NCBI GenBank assembly: GCA_964035575.1
Contig: OZ037869.1
Coordinates: 1,426,001 to 1,490,000 of the forward strand
DNA length: 64,000 nucleotides
DNA from: Rhynchopus sp. YZ270_cl-10
Lineage: Eukaryota; Euglenozoa; Diplonemea; Diplonemida; Diplonemidae
Direction of reading: 5' to 3'
The translations under genes and the position numbers were made by a program. The notes under the pieces are model-generated. The model ran no database searches and had not been told where the DNA came from. It saw only the letters and a program-made list of their open reading frames with translations. Positions 59,801-64,000 of this stretch are shown in pieces (within the stretch, counting starts at the first letter, position 1; each line of letters starts with the position of its first letter).

Positions 59801-62800
59801 GTACTTCTCGGATGGGTGGAATCGCTTTGACTTTGTGCTTGTGATGGTGTCGGTGCCGGAGATGGTTATTGCGTTTGTGCAGAGTGACCAGGACCGGAAC
59901 AATGGGACGTCTGGCGTGACGGCGCTGCGTGCACTGCGCGCATTCCGTGTGACACGTCTTCTGCGCAGGTACAAGTCGCTGCAGCGGGTGGTCACGACCA
60001 TCATGCGGTCCCTCTCGTCTGCAGTGTACCTGTGTCTTATCATGCTTCTCTTCATCTTCGTGTACAGCGTCCTGGGTGTACAGCTCTTCTCCAAGGCCTT
60101 CCCGTCCGACTACCGAAATAACTTCCGAGGTCTGTGGCAGTCCGCCATCACTGTGTTCGTAGTGATCACAGGGGAGCAGTGGGCGTCCATCATGCACGAG
60201 GCGATGGTGCAGACGACGCCTGCGGCAGCCATCTACTTCATCTCGCTGTTCTCGCTAGGCAACTACATCTTTATGAATCTTTTTATTGCGATTCTGATCG
60301 AAAACTTTGCGCACCAGCACTACAAAGAAATGGAGAAGCGAAAGGAGCGTGCGATGCTGCTGAAGGCAAAGCGCGAGGCACGCAAGAAGAAGAAGAAGGC
60401 GAAGGAAAAGTTCATGAACGAGATAGCACGGCGGCAGATGATTCGGTGGGACTCCTCGGAACAGGGTGTGTGCGAGTCACCCCGCAGCGCACCGATGTCT
60501 GCACGATTGCGCAGGTCGGACTCTTTGGCGCGTGGCTCAGTCTCCTCTCGCCGGCCTTCCATGCCGGCACTGGACCTCTCAAAATCCAAACTACCTGGAA
60601 GCTTCCGACAAAGCACGCACAGGTCGAACGACAGCGGGGGGAACCAACCATCGATGGCCAAGCGGCACGGGAGCACGCTGCAGGCGCTCTTCAGCAGCAA
60701 CGCTTCGCTGGGCGGGCGGCGGCAGTCCCTGCGGCCGATGCCTGATGTGAAGAAGCGTGGTGTGGGCTCACCTGTGTTCAGCACACCTCTCGCAGACCCG
60801 GGCACGGACAGACGCTTCCCTACCGCACGCGACCAACGCGGCTCCTTCGCGATGAGCAAAGAGCAGATGGGCTCATTCCGGGCACGTGCCCAAAGCGCAT
60901 CCCACCCACTCCCCACGGCAAGCGGCAACCCTCACACCCCTGTCCTGCCTCCCCCCAACGCACGGGGCTCAGTAACGCCCAACAAGAAGTCGACGTCGAT
61001 CTGTGACTTGACGTTCGCGAGCTTCGACGACAACGACAACGACAACAACAACTCTACTGCGACGGTGTTCAAGGGGAAGTCGCTGTGGCTCTTTGCCGTG
61101 GACCACCCGGTGCGACAGTTACTGACGAAGATTGTGCTACACAAGGCGTTTGACTATGCAGTGCTGTTCATCATCTTCTGCAACACTGTGACACTTTCGC
61201 TGGAGGGGCCGTGGACGAAGGAGCAGCCGCAGTCGTTCCAAGACTTCCTGAGTGTGAGCGACATCATCTTTGTTGTGCTCTTTGGGATTGAGGCTGCGAT
61301 GAAGATTATTGTGTATGGCTTCATCGGAGACGACATCTGCGGGAAGATGAAGCGCAAGTTCGAGAAGCGCAGACATCGCGACACCGACTCAGACAACGCA
61401 CGTCTCTCTACAGGACGCAGCTCACCCGGCACACCACGCTCACCTCGCTCGCCACGTTCGCCACGTTCCTCGATGACACCACGCACACCACGTACGCCAC
61501 GCACACCCAAGGACGATGACTCCGTGTCGCTCTCGCTTTCACGCAGGACAAGCCGAAGCAGCATGCGTGTCGGGGACGACTCCACCACACACGACGACAG
61601 CAGCATCAACGAGGGCGCCATCCTCATCCAGGACAAGAACGAGGAGCTCTGCCCGTACATCTGGAGTCCGTGGAATAAGATCGACCTTGTCGTGCTTGTG
61701 ACAGCGATCCTGGGCATCTTCATCCCCTTCTTCGAGCTCTTCCGCTCGCTCAGGTCGTTGCGGCTCATCATCCGAAACCAGAACATCAAAGTTGTCGTGC
61801 GTGCGTTGTTCCACGCACTGCCTGCTATTGGGAACGTGCTTGCGATCACGAGCTTTGTGTTCATTGTGTTCTCGATCCTTGGGGTGCAGCTCTTTAAGGG
61901 GAAGTTCTACTACTGCAGCGACCCTGTCATGGCGACAATGACGCTGTGCAACGGCACCTTTGAGCCGCCACTGTGCTCTACGTTCAACGAGAGTGCGTGC
62001 CCCGAGCTGTACTGCTCCTATGGCGACGGCCGCTGCGTCACCTTGGAGGACCTTGGCGTCGACATCTGGGGCAACCCTTCTGTCACGGAACCTCTTGAGC
62101 GGGAGTGGCTGAACAGTCGCTACAACTTCGACAACTTGGGCGAGTCTTTCTTGACCATGTTCCAGGTCTCCTTTGCGGAGACGTGGGCAGACATTCTGTG
62201 GCTTGGCGTCGATGCACGTGGTGTCGAGTACTCCGTGCGGCACCCGGATGGACGCAACTCGAACCCATGGAACGCAATCTTCTTCGTCTCCTTCATGGTG
62301 GTGGGCAACTTCTTTGCGCTGAACCTGTTCATCGGTCTCCTGATCGACAGGTTCACGATGCTCCGCCGTGAGTTGGACGGCAGCGCCTTCCTCACAGAGG
62401 CGCAGTCCGAATGGGTCAAGTCGCAGAAAAGCATTACCCGCATCAAGCTCGTCCCACGGTATGTACAGCAGTACACTTTTTTTTTTATTCGTGAGGCGCG
62501 TTTGTCTTGCAAGTTTTGTCTTTGCTTTGTACACCACATCCCACAGACCGCTGTGCCCCACGCAGCCTATACGTCGTGTTGTGTTCAAGTTGGTGTCGCA
62601 TCGCATGGTATGTCCTTGTCAAGCGTTTGATGCTGACTGTCTTCGAATCCCTCATCCCCTTTACAGTTCGACCGTTTCATCATGGTGTGCATCTGTGCAA
62701 ACGTGGTGGTCATGTCCATGCGCCACCTGGACCAGCCAGACGACCTTGCAGACTTCCAGCTCTACGCGAACTACGGGTTTGTGTCGCTCTTCGCCCTCGA

Positions 62801-63962
62801 AGCCCTTCTCAAGATCACCGCCTACGGAAAGCTCTACTTCAAGAGCGGGTGGAACAAGTTCGACTTCTTTCTCGTCGCACTCTCGCTGCCGGGGCTCGCT
62901 GTCGGGAGCACCTCGGTGCAGTCCTTCAGGATCCTCAGAGTTGCCCGCATTCTCCGTTTGATCAAGAAAGCTAGTGTATGTTTGCTATTCAAGGTGACTA
63001 AGAGAGGCTTAGGTTCATCACATGAGCTTTTTGAACAAAACACAAAACCTCTTACAGGGACTGTCAATGCTTTTTGGAACACTGTACTACTCTCTCCCGT
63101 CACTGATGAACATTGGCCTGCTGTTGTTGTGTGTGTACTTCAACTTCGCCATTGTGGGTGTGCAGCTCTACGGTGAGGTGCAGGATGGGCCGTACCTTGA
63201 CAAATGGCTCAACTTCCGCAATGTGGGTATGCAAATTGGTTTTGTCTTCTGTCTTTTTTGACACCTCCCGCGATGGGTGATGTTATCTGCCCCGAATTAC
63301 CTATACGCAACGATTTCAAACACACACAGGAAGCGCAATCATCACGTTGTACACCATCTCCACAACGGAGAAGTGGAACGACGTCATGGAGGGTGTGGTC
63401 GAGAGCCAACCAGGCTGCGAGGTGGATGGAGGGTGTGGTATGGGTTTTCCCCCTACTGTTTTTGTCTCTTCCCGTACACACTTTCTCACAGGAGCAAACC
63501 GGGTCGGTGCGATTATTTACTTCTGTTTATTTATGGTGATCGGCGGTTTGATCACTTTGAACCTGTTTATTACGGTTGTGTTGGAGAACTTCAACGAGCA
63601 GCAAAAGTACGACTTTGCGCAGGACGTGCTGGCAGACTTCAAGGATAGGTGGCGCAACTACGACAAGAAGTGTGTCGGGTGGCTGCAGGTGGAGTCCTTC
63701 CTTGACCTCCTCAAGAAGACAGACCCCCCTGTTGGTCTCTACCGTCCGGACTCAGCCGCAGAGATGGTGCGGCACCTCCGCTTCCTCTCCATCCCTGTGA
63801 GCAGAGACGGCAAGCTCAGGTATGTCACCCTTCCTGTGGTTCCCATCTCACTTCACACCATTCACCAGGTACACCGATGCCATGCGGTCCATCAGCAAAA
63901 AGCTCTTCGACATCGGCGAAGACGACCTCCCTATCCTGAAGAAGTACGCACCCACTTATGAG
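56841..63962 (+). CDS. CACNA1-like: Four-domain voltage-gated calcium channel alpha-1-type subunit (3' end outside window)
   Basis: Seven exons in the window: 56841-62458, 62547-62607, 62667-62975, 63058-63226, 63330-63437, 63492-63819 and 63869-63962, then a GTATGC donor; 2,229 aa so far. Each domain has six membrane segments. S4 sensors are Arg-rich in domains II (RALRAFRVTRLLRRYK) and IV (RILRVARILRLIKK), weaker in I and III. The selectivity positions read Asp518 (SLDDW), Glu1112 (TGEQW), Glu1780 (FAETW) and Glu2066 (TTEKW): DEEE, the calcium rather than the sodium pattern. After IVS6 comes the EF-hand-like region (FNEQQKYDF...WRNYDKK). The N terminus and I-II loop are acidic; the II-III loop is Ser/Arg-rich. 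Domain III carries an unusual ~110-residue S2-S3 insert. The channel probably sits in the plasma or flagellar membrane. Confidence 0.93.
61327..61660 (+). repeat. SPR/TPR-repeat insert in the domain III S2-S3 loop of the channel
   Basis: Between IIIS2 (VVLFGIEAAMKIIVYGF) and IIIS3 (KIDLVVLVTAILGIFI) lie about 110 residues in place of the usual short loop. The core (61423-61513) is a run of Ser-Pro-Arg then Thr-Pro-Arg triplets, followed by Ser/Arg-rich and acidic stretches. Such S/T-P-R sites suit proline-directed kinases. It is part of the coding sequence. Confidence 0.85.
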
Positions 63963-64000
63963 GTATGCAGAAACCATTTTTTCCCCCCGTGCCACACCGA

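Noticed and set aside
62451-62666. Direct splice from IKLVPR to the FDRFIMV exon of the channel
   Set aside because: It breaks the reading frame. A 61-base exon at 62547-62607 (RPLCPTQPIRRVVFKLVSHR) restores it and has good splice sites.
56841-63962. Voltage-gated sodium channel
   Set aside because: The filter positions are D/E/E/E with no Lys or Ala in domains III and IV, so calcium selectivity is the better prediction.

Overview
This is nuclear DNA of a protist. Its genes carry spliceosomal GT-AG introns, it encodes a mitochondrial Hsp70, a dynein light chain and a four-domain calcium channel, and GC-rich codon-biased genes sit in T-rich, repeat-laden spacers. All 22 genes I can support lie on the + strand. 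Many have a pyrimidine tract ending in CAG a few to about 80 bases before the ATG. That layout fits polycistronic transcription with spliced-leader trans-splicing. Together with the GDAWVQD signature of the Hsp70 (shared, as I recall, with trypanosomatid mtHsp70) and the tandem gene copies, it makes a euglenozoan, perhaps a diplonemid (conventional introns), my best guess. That placement is inference and I hold it with low to moderate confidence.

Layout. 1-9,000: an accessory region made of copies of a composite repeat unit (A, B, C). Two copies end in relics of an ankyrin-repeat gene. The unit is interrupted by terminal-inverted-repeat (TIR) elements: a 356-bp element, a 438-bp element, and a 2.7-kb element with a TTACG target duplication. 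The 2.7-kb element itself holds a 662-bp element with an ACCACT duplication. 9,000-31,200: three copies of mitochondrial HSP70 (9116, 20024, 29075), a secreted S37-type peptidase, a very unusual double PARP protein, two members of an unrecognised protein family and an Ala-rich coiled-coil protein. 32,000-40,200: two nearly identical copies of a fumarate reductase-cytochrome b5 fusion flanking a Nudix gene, with more repeats. 41,200-46,060: a compact run of an enolase-like pseudoenzyme, PPME1, a BAH-like protein and a roadblock dynein light chain, mostly 140-175 bases apart. 47,000-51,550: four profilin genes with almost identical exons and unrelated spacers. 52,100-64,000: DTWD1, a DDX18/HAS1 helicase and most of a voltage-gated calcium channel that runs off the end.

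The genes do not form one pathway. What ties the window together is genome architecture: unidirectional gene order, expansion by local duplication with sequence homogenisation (HSP70 x3, fumarate reductase x2, profilin x4), shuffling of one upstream module in front of different genes, and nested non-autonomous transposons. The best candidates for something undescribed are the PDZ/cold-shock/RRM/CCCH double-PARP protein, the paired orphan family at 22.9 and 25.3 kb, and a dispersed hairpin motif with a near-constant CACGAGAG core.
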